Positions 1 through 7,117 of a DNA stretch of 7,876 bases are shown piece by piece (position 1 is the stretch's first letter; each line of letters opens with the position of its first letter). The DNA is from Flavobacteriales bacterium UBA4585 (GTDB lineage Bacteria > Bacteroidota > Bacteroidia > Flavobacteriales > Schleiferiaceae), in contig CATAQZ010000218.1 of the NCBI GenBank assembly GCA_949487015.1, forward strand, positions 1 through 7,876. The letters are read 5' to 3'. The notes under the pieces were generated by a model. That model was given only the letters and a program-made list of their open reading frames with translations. It had not been told where the DNA came from and did no database searches. The translations under genes and the position numbers were made by a program.

Positions 1-939
1 GCCTTCGAAAATGCGGAAGATCCTGTAGATGTTCTGCAGCTTATCATTGACGCACACCTCAGTCAAGGAGACTATCCTCGAGCCATCAACGCACTTTTAA
101 AATGGTGTAACATGGAAGAAGAACCTTTCGAGGAAAGTGCTTTGTATCAATTAGCCATGTGTCTTGATTTCACGAATGAATACGACAGAGCATTAGAGTT
201 ATTCCACACCTTTACCACACGTGAGCCCTACAACCCTCTGTTGTGGTACCAGATTGGTGCTTTTTATCTGCGTAAGAATCAAGAAAAAAAAGCATTAGAA
301 GCTTTTGAATGGGCGACACTAGCAGATGAAAACTACCATCCCGCTCATTTCGAACAAGGCCGAATTCACGAGCGAAATGAACGTCTTTACGATGCACTAA
401 ACGCGTACCGACAAAGCATAAGTGACGAGGTCCCATCCGGTTATATTCATTTTAGGATAGGACTTTTAGAGCTAGAATTAGACGCGCCGAAAGAAGCGTT
501 GCGTCAATTCAATACTGCCATTGAACTAGAAAATGACATTGACGATATCCATTTAGAGCGTGCTGGGGTACTCATGGATTTAGAACTCTACGCGGATGCC
601 CTAAAGGATTTTCAACGTGTATGGCTCGAAGAGGCCTATGGCGAAGAGGATGTACTGGATTATGTAGAATGTTTAATAGAACTGGACGATTTAGATGAAG
701 CAATACGCATACTTTACGATGGTATAGCTAAATTCCCGACGGCAATACAACTGCGTTTAGTGCTCTCAGGCTATCTTATAGCTATCGATGAATTAGCTGC
801 AGCACAAACAGTCCTAGCCGAAACTTTGCAACAAGAGCCTAGAACCCTTTTACTTTTCGCTGAATACTTCCCGGAATTGCCGAAAATCCCTGCTGTAGGT
901 GCTATTTTAGCATCTATTCAAAGGGAAGATCATGACTAA
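1..939 (+). CDS. TPR-repeat protein, 5'-truncated by the window edge
   Basis: This is the C-terminal 312 residues of a tetratricopeptide-repeat protein. The frame is open to base 1, and the 37 codons before the first ATG (112) already contain a TPR-like helix pair (VLQLIIDAHLSQGDYPRAIN), so the ATG at 112 is internal and the true start lies upstream. Counting from codon 1, about seven further repeats follow at roughly 34-residue spacing (47-80, 81-114, 115-147, 148-182, 183-216, 217-250, 251-283), several with the TPR signature of a small residue at position 8 and an A at position 20 (for example YDRALELF, KKALEAF, YDALNAYR, KEALRQFNTAIEL). The protein is acidic, with no membrane segment in the visible part, so it is probably cytoplasmic. 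It ends in a tail containing FAEYFPELP (286-294), which I recall from flavobacterial homologues beside DUF368 genes. TPRs are protein-protein interaction scaffolds; the partner is unknown. Its last 8 bases overlap the next gene. Confidence 0.9.
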   Translation, partial: AFENAEDPVDVLQLIIDAHLSQGDYPRAINALLKWCNMEEEPFEESALYQLAMCLDFTNEYDRALELFHTFTTREPYNPLLWYQIGAFYLRKNQEKKALEAFEWATLADENYHPAHFEQGRIHERNERLYDALNAYRQSISDEVPSGYIHFRIGLLELELDAPKEALRQFNTAIELENDIDDIHLERAGVLMDLELYADALKDFQRVWLEEAYGEEDVLDYVECLIELDDLDEAIRILYDGIAKFPTAIQLRLVLSGYLIAIDELAAAQTVLAETLQQEPRTLLLFAEYFPELPKIPAVGAILASIQREDHD

Positions 940-1852
940 GAAATACGGCTTTTTATTTTTAAAGGGCATGGCTATGGGCGCAGCAGACGTTGTCCCAGGA
1001 GTAAGCGGCGGTACGATCGCATTCATAACTAATATTTATGAAACGCTCATTCACGCTTTGAGTCAATTCAATCTGCGTGCGATTCAACTATTGCTCAATG
1101 GCCAATTCAAAGAATTTTGGTCCCACATCAACGGTACCTTTTTAACGGTACTGTTTGCCGGTATTTTTACAAGCGTATTGAGTTTAGCGACTTTGCTTTC
1201 GCATCTTCTTGAAACCTACCCCATCCACCTCTGGAGCTTTTTCTTTGGATTAGTTTTCGCGAGTATTTTCATAGTTGGTAAACAAGTGAGTCAGTGGAGA
1301 TGGTCCACAATTCTAAGTTTTACAATCGGAGCTGCGCTAGCCTATTGGATAACGACCTTACCCGCTTCTTCCGGTTCAGAGTCCTATGCCTACCTCATCT
1401 TGTGCGGTGCCTTAGCCATATGTGCAATGATCCTACCGGGCATCAGCGGTAGTTTTATATTGCTATTGCTCGGCGCTTATGCTACCGTTTTAGAAGCCAT
1501 TGCTACTCGAGAAATTGGGATGATCGCTGCAGTTGGTATCGGTGCTATTGTAGGATTACTCTCTTTCACAAAACTTTTGAAATGGGTTTTCGAAAAATAC
1601 CATGATCTCACCATAGCGTTGCTTAGTGGCTTTTTGCTCGGCTCTTTGAATAAGATTTGGCCTTGGAAAGAAGTTTTGGTGACATTCACAAAGCATCAAG
1701 GAACACCTGAAGAGGAAATCGTCCCTATCGTTACTCAAAATTTAGCGCCAGACGAACTTTGGCTTGTGGCCTTAGTCCTCGGATTAACTGGTGCTGCGCT
1801 TGTCTTCGGTTTAGAATGGGCAGGCACTCAAAAATCTAAACCCATACAATAG
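932..1852 (+). CDS. DUF368 family membrane protein, putative undecaprenyl-phosphate translocase
   Basis: This is a polytopic inner-membrane protein of 306 residues, full length for the DUF368 family. The diagnostic motif GAADVVPGVSGGT is at 16-28 and its echo MILPGISGSFILLLLGAY at 166-183, so the two halves form an internal repeat as expected for a transporter with inverted-repeat topology. Hydrophobic segments lie around 69-92, 98-117, 125-143, 153-183, 193-213, 226-240 and 276-295, and a family-like SGFLLGSLNKIWPW is at 232-245. Known of the family: DUF368 proteins (PopT) and DedA-type proteins (UptA) have been reported to return undecaprenyl phosphate across the cytoplasmic membrane for reuse in peptidoglycan and glycan synthesis; that role here is inferred by family. 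The ATG at 932 lies inside the end of the TPR gene (ATGACTAA overlap), and the stop TAG directly abuts the aroE ATG, implying translational coupling on both sides. Many flavobacteria, as I recall, carry two tandem copies; only one is present here. Confidence 0.92.
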   Translation: MTKKYGFLFLKGMAMGAADVVPGVSGGTIAFITNIYETLIHALSQFNLRAIQLLLNGQFKEFWSHINGTFLTVLFAGIFTSVLSLATLLSHLLETYPIHLWSFFFGLVFASIFIVGKQVSQWRWSTILSFTIGAALAYWITTLPASSGSESYAYLILCGALAICAMILPGISGSFILLLLGAYATVLEAIATREIGMIAAVGIGAIVGLLSFTKLLKWVFEKYHDLTIALLSGFLLGSLNKIWPWKEVLVTFTKHQGTPEEEIVPIVTQNLAPDELWLVALVLGLTGAALVFGLEWAGTQKSKPIQ

Positions 1853-2593
1853 ATGATTAAGTTAGGGCTCATAGGTTTTCCTATCGAACACAGCCTCAGT
1901 CCTGATCTTTATCATGGCTTTATGGACGTTTCGGAAATAAACGGTTCCTACCGCTTATTTCCAATGCGCTCCGTCACACTCGAGGAACTAAAACACCTTT
2001 TTACGACACACGAATTAACGGGATGTAACGTGACTATCCCTCTGAAAGAAGCAGTACTTCCTTTACTAGACCGGATAGATCCCACCGCGAAAGCTATTGG
2101 GGCCGTGAATACTATTGTACTAGAATCGGGGAAATTAGTAGGATACAACACGGACTGTACCGGTATTGAAAAAGCGCTTGATGAATTAAATTCGGAATCA
2201 ACCAGTGCGCTTATTTTCGGTACGGGCGGCGCAGCAAAGGCCGTTCAATATGTCCTTAATCAACGCGGTATATCAGCAAAGATGCTCACCAGAAAGCCAG
2301 GTCCTGACAATTACAATGCACTGACCGCTGAAGATTTTAAAACACACAAGCTATGGATCAATTGTACACCGCTGGGTGGACCTGATTATACTGATGTGCA
2401 TTTACCTATTCCTTATGGCGTTATAAGCCCGGAATTCGCGATATTTGACCTAATTTACAACCCGCTTCCAACGCCCCTGCTGCAAGCTGCTAATGATGCA
2501 GAAGCGCGCAGTGTAGATGGAAGAATAATGTTAACTGAGCAAGCGAATAAAGCATGGAAATTGTTCCGTGCCGCTTACTACAAAAATTTGTAG
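1853..2593 (+). CDS. aroE: shikimate dehydrogenase (NADP+)
   Basis: AroE reduces 3-dehydroshikimate to shikimate with NADPH, the fourth step of the chorismate pathway, in the cytoplasm. The signature motifs are in order: the shikimate-binding EHSLSP (12-17, Ser14 and Ser16), NVTIPLK (59-65) with catalytic Lys65, GAVNTI (83-88), GYNTDCTG (97-104) with catalytic Asp101, the dinucleotide-binding GTGGAAKA (123-130), INCTPLG (169-175), FDLIYNPLPTPLL (198-210) and the C-terminal GRIMLTEQANKAW (223-235). At 246 residues it is shorter than E. coli AroE (272), a size I recall as usual for Bacteroidota. The adenine-phosphate-recognition strand reads LTRK (145-148) instead of the E. coli NRT motif, and the usual TPxGM methionine is Gly176. 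These are plausibly lineage variants, since all catalytic residues are intact. The start codon follows the DUF368 stop with no spacer, and no Shine-Dalgarno is visible, so initiation probably depends on the upstream ribosome. The stop lies 3 bp before the DUF349 gene. Confidence 0.96.
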   Translation: MIKLGLIGFPIEHSLSPDLYHGFMDVSEINGSYRLFPMRSVTLEELKHLFTTHELTGCNVTIPLKEAVLPLLDRIDPTAKAIGAVNTIVLESGKLVGYNTDCTGIEKALDELNSESTSALIFGTGGAAKAVQYVLNQRGISAKMLTRKPGPDNYNALTAEDFKTHKLWINCTPLGGPDYTDVHLPIPYGVISPEFAIFDLIYNPLPTPLLQAANDAEARSVDGRIMLTEQANKAWKLFRAAYYKNL

Positions 2594-2596
2594 ACG

Positions 2597-4507
2597 ATGA
2601 TGCTAGAAGATCAAGAACAGCAGAATACACCTGAAACAGGCGAGACCGCTACACCAGAGGCGGTTGCCGAAACCTCAACGGACGGAGAAATTGAATCCAC
2701 TGATACTGCTGTTGATGCAGCTCAAGAGAAAAATAATTCTGAAGTAAATGAGGAAGTAAAAGCTGTAGAAGCAGAGGAAGATCACGAAGCGCCAAAAGAC
2801 AAAAAATTGGCCATCCCAGATTTTGATTCTTTAAGCATTGAAGCTGCTTTAGAAAGTATCGAGAAGCATATCAAAGAATTCGAACCTCAACGCATCAAAG
2901 GCATTGTAGAAAGTGGGAGGTCAAGAATCTTACAAGAATTAAACGCAGAAAGAGATGCTGCAAAGGCTACTTATTTAGAAGAAGGTGGCAATATCATAGA
3001 CTTTGAGTTTGATCAACCGCAACGCAAAACATTAGGCATCCTCTATGGAGGTTATAGGGATAGATTGCGCGCACATTATACACAACTGGAAGCTGAGTTA
3101 AGCACTAACCTAGCAGTAAAAACAGCCATTATTGAAGAGGTGAAAGCCCTCCCCATGGCTGAGGGATCTGCAAAAGAGAAATACGAAACCTTTAAAGCAT
3201 TACGTGAGCGCTGGAATCAGACTGGATTAGTTCCAAAAGCGGACGCTCGTACGGTATGGGCTAACTACAACCACCACGTAGACAACTTCTTCAACTTTTT
3301 ACGTTTGGCGTACGATCTTATCGAAAAAGACTACCAAAATAATTACGACGAAAAAGTTGCCTTATGCCAAGCCTTAGAGGATAAGACCCAAGAAGGTGCA
3401 AGCCCTGGACTATTCAGAACTTTACAACAGACGCATAGTAAATGGAAAAGAATTGGTCCAGTTCCTCGGGAACATAAAGACGCTTTGTGGGACCGATTAA
3501 AAGCTGCAACTGCAAAAGTGCATGAGCTTCGCGACCAGTACAATGAGAACCTGCTTGAAATCAACGCAACGAAGATTGCGGCTAAAAGAGTGGTAGTTGA
3601 AAAAATCGAAGCATTAACCTCAGAACTTCCCGTAAAACACAGCGGATGGCAAAAATCTAGTAAAGCACTTGAAGCTTTACGTGCAGAATTTAAGGCAATA
3701 GGTTTTGTAAAAAGTGACGAAAACGACACTGTATGGGAAGCTTATAAAGCCGCTCAGCGCGGTTTTAATAAAGCGAAGAATGACTTCTATAAAGAAGAAA
3801 AAATACGCCAACGTGAAAGTCTGGAGAAGAAAAAAGCTTTGATCGCTCTTGCCGAAAGTTTGAAAGATTCTGATGACATAGCAGGTGCTTCTCAGCAACT
3901 CAAACAAGCCCAGGCAGACTGGAAGAATACCGGCTACGTGCCGAAGAAAGAAGGTGATAAATTATGGGAAGCCTTCAGAGCAGCCTGTAATCACTTTTTT
4001 GACCGACTTAAAGGCGAGCGCAAGGCAAAAACGGCGCAAGACAATGCAGTGGTTGAGTCTAAACAAAAAGCGCTCGCAGATTTAAAGAAAGCTAAAATTG
4101 GGACTATTGAAGAGGCTATAGAGGCAAGCGAACAATTTTCGGCAATCGGAGTACTTACCGGTCGTAATAGAAAGATTGATCAAGACTTCGACACCCTACT
4201 TTCGGAAAAAGTGAGTGCTTTGGGATTAGAACCTTCCGTTCTTGAGCGCACAATGTTCGAAGCGAAAGTTAAAGCGCTTGTTGAGGCAGACGACCAAGAC
4301 GGCTTGCACCGACAACGCAGCTGGATCCGTGAAGAAATGGATAAAGCCAAAAAAGAATTGCACCAACTCGAGAATAATATAGCTTTCTTCTCTGGAGCCA
4401 AAGGCAATCCCCTACTCGATGCTGCTTTAGGTAAAATTGAAGCACATAAAGCCCGAGTAGAAGAACTAACCGCTCTACGTAAATTATTCAATAGTTTGTT
4501 GAAATAA
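2597..4507 (+). CDS. DUF349 repeat protein with acidic N-terminal region
   Basis: This is a 636-residue, highly charged, soluble and largely helical protein of the DUF349 family, whose biochemical function I do not know. Residues 1-70 form a low-complexity, Glu/Thr/Ala-rich acidic tail, probably disordered. Residues 75-175 are a helical lead-in. Then come four clear DUF349 repeats of about 77 residues, each centred on a (W/F)K.(I/T)G.V block followed by an invariant W: WNQTGLVPKADARTVW (206-221), WKRIGPVPREHKDALW (283-298), FKAIGFVKSDENDTVW (365-380) and WKNTGYVPKKEGDKLW (442-457). A degenerate fifth copy, FSAIGVLTGRNRKIDQDF, is at 514-531. The C-terminus (about 580-636) looks like a coiled coil. 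There is no signal peptide or membrane segment. It starts with tandem ATGs (2597 and 2600); I keep the first, but either could be used, as neither has a Shine-Dalgarno. It sits 3 bp after aroE and 6 bp before uvrB. Confidence 0.9.
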   Translation: MMLEDQEQQNTPETGETATPEAVAETSTDGEIESTDTAVDAAQEKNNSEVNEEVKAVEAEEDHEAPKDKKLAIPDFDSLSIEAALESIEKHIKEFEPQRIKGIVESGRSRILQELNAERDAAKATYLEEGGNIIDFEFDQPQRKTLGILYGGYRDRLRAHYTQLEAELSTNLAVKTAIIEEVKALPMAEGSAKEKYETFKALRERWNQTGLVPKADARTVWANYNHHVDNFFNFLRLAYDLIEKDYQNNYDEKVALCQALEDKTQEGASPGLFRTLQQTHSKWKRIGPVPREHKDALWDRLKAATAKVHELRDQYNENLLEINATKIAAKRVVVEKIEALTSELPVKHSGWQKSSKALEALRAEFKAIGFVKSDENDTVWEAYKAAQRGFNKAKNDFYKEEKIRQRESLEKKKALIALAESLKDSDDIAGASQQLKQAQADWKNTGYVPKKEGDKLWEAFRAACNHFFDRLKGERKAKTAQDNAVVESKQKALADLKKAKIGTIEEAIEASEQFSAIGVLTGRNRKIDQDFDTLLSEKVSALGLEPSVLERTMFEAKVKALVEADDQDGLHRQRSWIREEMDKAKKELHQLENNIAFFSGAKGNPLLDAALGKIEAHKARVEELTALRKLFNSLLK

Positions 4508-4513
4508 TCGAGG

Positions 4514-6523
4514 ATGGAGTTTAAGCTGAAAGCCCCTTTTGAGCCCATGGGGGATCAACCGCAGGCCATTACTGAACTTGTGGAAGGCTTGAACGATGCA
4601 ATCGCTGATCAAGTTCTATTGGGTGTTACCGGGTCCGGTAAAACCTTTACGGTAGCCAACGTGATTGAGCGAACGCAACGGCCGACATTAATTTTATGCC
4701 ACAATAAAACACTTGCGGCACAACTCTACGGTGAGATGAAAGAATTCTTTCCAGAGAATGCCGTAGAATACTTCGTAAGCTATTACGATTATTACCAGCC
4801 TGAAGCATACGTGCCGTCCTCAGGACTGTATATCGAGAAGGATTTAAGTATCAACGACGAAATTGAGAAGTTACGTCTGAGCACCACCTCTTCGTTATTA
4901 TCAGGTCGCCGCGATGTAATCGTAGTCGCTTCTGTTTCGTGTCTCTATGGGATGGGGAATCCAGAGGCCTTTAACAATTCCGTGGTCAACCTTAAAGTGG
5001 GCGAAATTATTTCGCGTCAAGCATTGCTGCACAAATTTGTCAACGCACTTTATGCGAGAACTACCGCTGAATTTAAACGAGGTTCTTTTAGAGTAAAGGG
5101 GGATGCCGTCGATATTTTTCCCGCTTACGCCGAAACCTTTTTTCGAATCAGCTTCTGGGGCGATGAAGTTGAGAGCATAGAGCATATGGACCCAATAAGC
5201 GGTTCGAAGATTGAAAACATGAGCGAAATGCGTCTCTTTCCAGCGAATCTATTCGTGACGGAAAAGGATCAACTTCAAAATGCTATTCATCATATTCAAG
5301 ACGACCTGATGAGTCAGGTGGATCACTTCAATCAAGTCGACCGAAGAATGGAGGCGAAACGACTCGAAGAACGAACCAACTTTGATCTTGAAATGATTAG
5401 AGAATTGGGCTATTGTTCAGGTATCGAAAATTACTCCCGTTATCTTGACGGACGAGCGCCCGGGGTCCGCCCGTTCTGTCTTTTAGATTATTTCCCGGAA
5501 GATTTCCTATTGGTAGTCGATGAAAGTCATGTGACGTTACCACAGGTACGAGCCATGTATGGAGGAGATCGATCGAGAAAAGAAAATCTTGTAGAATATG
5601 GGTTTCGTCTACCCGCGGCAATGGATAACCGTCCTTTAAAGTTTGAAGAATTCGAAAAATTACGCGGACAAGCACTCTTCGTGAGTGCAACACCTGCAGA
5701 TTATGAGCTTAGTTTGAGCGGCGGTGTATACGCCGAACAAGTCATTCGTCCCACAGGACTTTTAGATCCCATTGTAGAAGTACGTTCAACGGAAAATCAA
5801 GTCGATGATCTAATGGATGAGATTCGTAAGCGTACAGCACTCGAAGAACGCACGCTCGTTACTACACTGACGAAACGAATGGCCGAAGAACTAACGAAAT
5901 ACCTTACTAGATACGATATACGGTGTCGATATATTCACAGTGATGTAGACACGATGGAGCGCGTAGAGATTATGCGTGATTTGCGCTTAGGCGTTTTCGA
6001 TGTACTTATAGGAGTAAACCTCTTACGTGAAGGTCTAGATTTCCCTGAGGTAAGTCTAGTTGCTATTTTGGATGCAGATAAAGAAGGTTTTCTACGCAGT
6101 GAACGTTCACTGGTCCAAACCATAGGTCGTGCGGCGCGTAATGTGAACGGTAGAGCCATATTATATGCCGATAAAATCACCGATAGCATGAGAGCGACCA
6201 TGGAAGAAACAGAACGTCGCAGGGAAAAACAAGATGCCTTTAATAAAGCCAATGGTTTAGAACCGAAGGCATTGAAAACCAGCAGAGCAGAAATTTTAGC
6301 GAAATCCGGTGCCGTAAGCAGGAATATGGATTATGAAATCAGTCGAGACCAGCAAAAGTCGGCGGAGAAAGCCATGAATTACTATACGCCTGAAGATCTT
6401 GAAAGCGAAATACGTGCGACACGAAAGGCTATGGAATCTGCTTCTAAAAGTTTAGACTTTATTGAAGCCGCAAGATTACGTAACGCACTTATTGAACTAG
6501 AAGGGAAGCGAGAGAAGCGTTAA
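4514..6523 (+). CDS. uvrB: UvrABC excinuclease subunit B
   Basis: UvrB is the damage-verifying helicase-like subunit of bacterial nucleotide excision repair. It is loaded by UvrA, clamps one DNA strand and recruits UvrC for incision. All landmarks are present over 669 residues, the normal family length: GDQP (13-16); Walker A GVTGSGKT (37-44); NKTLAAQLYGEMKEFFP (64-80); the damage-probing beta-hairpin YFVSYYDYYQPEAY (86-99) with Tyr90, 91, 93 and 94; Walker B DESH (336-339); SATP (391-394); helicase motif V VNLLREGLDFPEVS (501-514); motif VI QTIGRAARN (535-543); and a C-terminal UVR helical motif (about 628-664) for contact with UvrC or UvrA. The start is supported by alignment of MEFKLKAPFEPMGDQP with the family N-terminus. 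GAGG lies immediately against the ATG, too close to act as a normal ribosome-binding site. With only 6 bp after the DUF349 gene it probably has no promoter of its own, and I see no LexA-type operator. Confidence 0.98.
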   Translation: MEFKLKAPFEPMGDQPQAITELVEGLNDAIADQVLLGVTGSGKTFTVANVIERTQRPTLILCHNKTLAAQLYGEMKEFFPENAVEYFVSYYDYYQPEAYVPSSGLYIEKDLSINDEIEKLRLSTTSSLLSGRRDVIVVASVSCLYGMGNPEAFNNSVVNLKVGEIISRQALLHKFVNALYARTTAEFKRGSFRVKGDAVDIFPAYAETFFRISFWGDEVESIEHMDPISGSKIENMSEMRLFPANLFVTEKDQLQNAIHHIQDDLMSQVDHFNQVDRRMEAKRLEERTNFDLEMIRELGYCSGIENYSRYLDGRAPGVRPFCLLDYFPEDFLLVVDESHVTLPQVRAMYGGDRSRKENLVEYGFRLPAAMDNRPLKFEEFEKLRGQALFVSATPADYELSLSGGVYAEQVIRPTGLLDPIVEVRSTENQVDDLMDEIRKRTALEERTLVTTLTKRMAEELTKYLTRYDIRCRYIHSDVDTMERVEIMRDLRLGVFDVLIGVNLLREGLDFPEVSLVAILDADKEGFLRSERSLVQTIGRAARNVNGRAILYADKITDSMRATMEETERRREKQDAFNKANGLEPKALKTSRAEILAKSGAVSRNMDYEISRDQQKSAEKAMNYYTPEDLESEIRATRKAMESASKSLDFIEAARLRNALIELEGKREKR

Positions 6524-7054
6524 TCACAGGTAATGTGCTACTCCCAGTGCTAGCGTCCATACTTGACGTCCATCCATGCGCTGATCCATATAAACGGTAG
6601 GTGTCCACTCCCACCGGTCGTTCATTGGAACTTCACCTTCGATACCAATTCTTACAATAGGTTTCCATATCCCATTTTCAACAGTCAAGCCAGGTCCAGC
6701 ACCTAGTATGAGGTTATGGTTGATTCGATAAAAAACATCTGCCGTAGAGACTAAGGGCGTTTTAAGCAACACCTCTTCACCGATGTCATTTAAAATGAGG
6801 TAGTTCTCCAATTCGATATCACTATGCCAGCCCAAAGACCAACGATCGGACAAATGGTAATCTACATCCCATCCCCAAGTTGGCACAAACAAGACTCCGC
6901 CGTCGACTTCTGGAACCACACCGTGCCCCATTAAAACTGCAACTCTAAGCGGATGACGGTGGTGATGCGGATCAGGTGCTGGAACATGATGCTCCTGCGC
7001 CATCAAAGATGCGCTGAAGCTAAAGAGGAGTAGCGTGTAGTTCAATATCTTCAT
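6524..7054 (-). CDS. exported His-rich hypothetical protein, probable outer-membrane beta-barrel or lipocalin-like
   Basis: This protein of 176 residues has a clear signal peptide: MKI, a hydrophobic core at 4-15, and a probable cleavage at SLMA-QEHH (after residue 19), so it is exported. The mature N-terminus has a histidine cluster (His22, 23, 30, 31, 32 and 34), then alternating hydrophobic/polar strands rich in Trp, Tyr and Gly (VLFVPTWGWDVDYHL 54-68, WSLGWHSDIELENYL 72-86, NLILGAGPGLTVENG 114-128, WKPIVRIGIEGEVPM 130-144, VWTLALGVAHYL 165-176). That pattern suggests a small beta-barrel at the outer membrane. It resembles, from memory, a conserved uncharacterised Bacteroidota family with a 'VPSWGLDY...WAIGLHNDIE' pattern; I cannot name a function. 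The His cluster could bind metal, but this is inference. The TGA stop abuts the uvrB stop with no spacer, and the gene diverges from the 7118 gene across 63 bp. The ATG at 7054 is chosen because it places the signal peptide correctly. Confidence 0.8.
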   Translation of the reverse strand: MKILNYTLLLFSFSASLMAQEHHVPAPDPHHHRHPLRVAVLMGHGVVPEVDGGVLFVPTWGWDVDYHLSDRWSLGWHSDIELENYLILNDIGEEVLLKTPLVSTADVFYRINHNLILGAGPGLTVENGIWKPIVRIGIEGEVPMNDRWEWTPTVYMDQRMDGRQVWTLALGVAHYL

Positions 7055-7117
7055 GCGGTAAAACTTGATTCAAATTTCCTACTTTGGTCAGCAATCATCA
7101 TAACTTATATCACGCTC
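7055..7117. promoter_or_regulatory. 63-bp divergent intergenic spacer, presumed to hold both promoters
   Basis: The genes on either side point away from each other, so their promoters must lie here or extend into the 5' ends of the coding regions. On the plus strand there is TTTGG at 7083-7087 and TTATAT at 7105-7110, about 15-16 bp spacing. This is only a loose match to a -35/-10 pair, and the -10 would lie within 8 bases of the ATG. A TAC-TTTG string at 7080-7086 is one base short of the Bacteroidota -7 consensus TAnnTTTG. I see no convincing element on the minus strand and no Shine-Dalgarno for either gene. The existence of promoters here is inferred from gene layout; the exact sites are not resolved. 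Confidence 0.4.

Noticed and set aside
112..114. ATG at 112 as the start of the TPR gene
   Set aside because: The frame is open back to base 1 and the upstream codons encode TPR-like helices, so the gene is truncated by the window rather than starting here.
3343..3729. 128-codon minus-strand open frame
   Set aside because: It lies entirely opposite the well-supported DUF349 gene, has Ser/Leu/Cys-rich low-information sequence and matches no family I know; it is an antisense shadow.
4510..4513. GAGG as a Shine-Dalgarno for uvrB
   Set aside because: It touches the ATG with no spacing, and other genes here start without any Shine-Dalgarno, as is usual in this phylum.
4180..4548. 122-codon minus-strand open frame across the DUF349/uvrB junction
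   Set aside because: It is antisense to two strongly supported genes, with a Ser/Arg-rich composition typical of shadow frames.
5397..5693. 98-codon minus-strand open frame inside uvrB
   Set aside because: It is fully opposite conserved UvrB motifs (Walker B and motif III) and has no recognisable domain.
5935..6252. 105-codon minus-strand open frame inside uvrB
   Set aside because: It is opposite UvrB helicase motifs V and VI; its Ser/Arg/Leu-rich sequence is a codon-usage artefact.
6525..6537. CACA/TGTG stem just after the uvrB stop as a terminator
   Set aside because: It has only four pairs and no U-tract, and lies within the coding end of the opposite gene.
6535..6552. Direct repeat of GTGCTA
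   Set aside because: It is two 6-bp copies within coding sequence; too short to mean anything.
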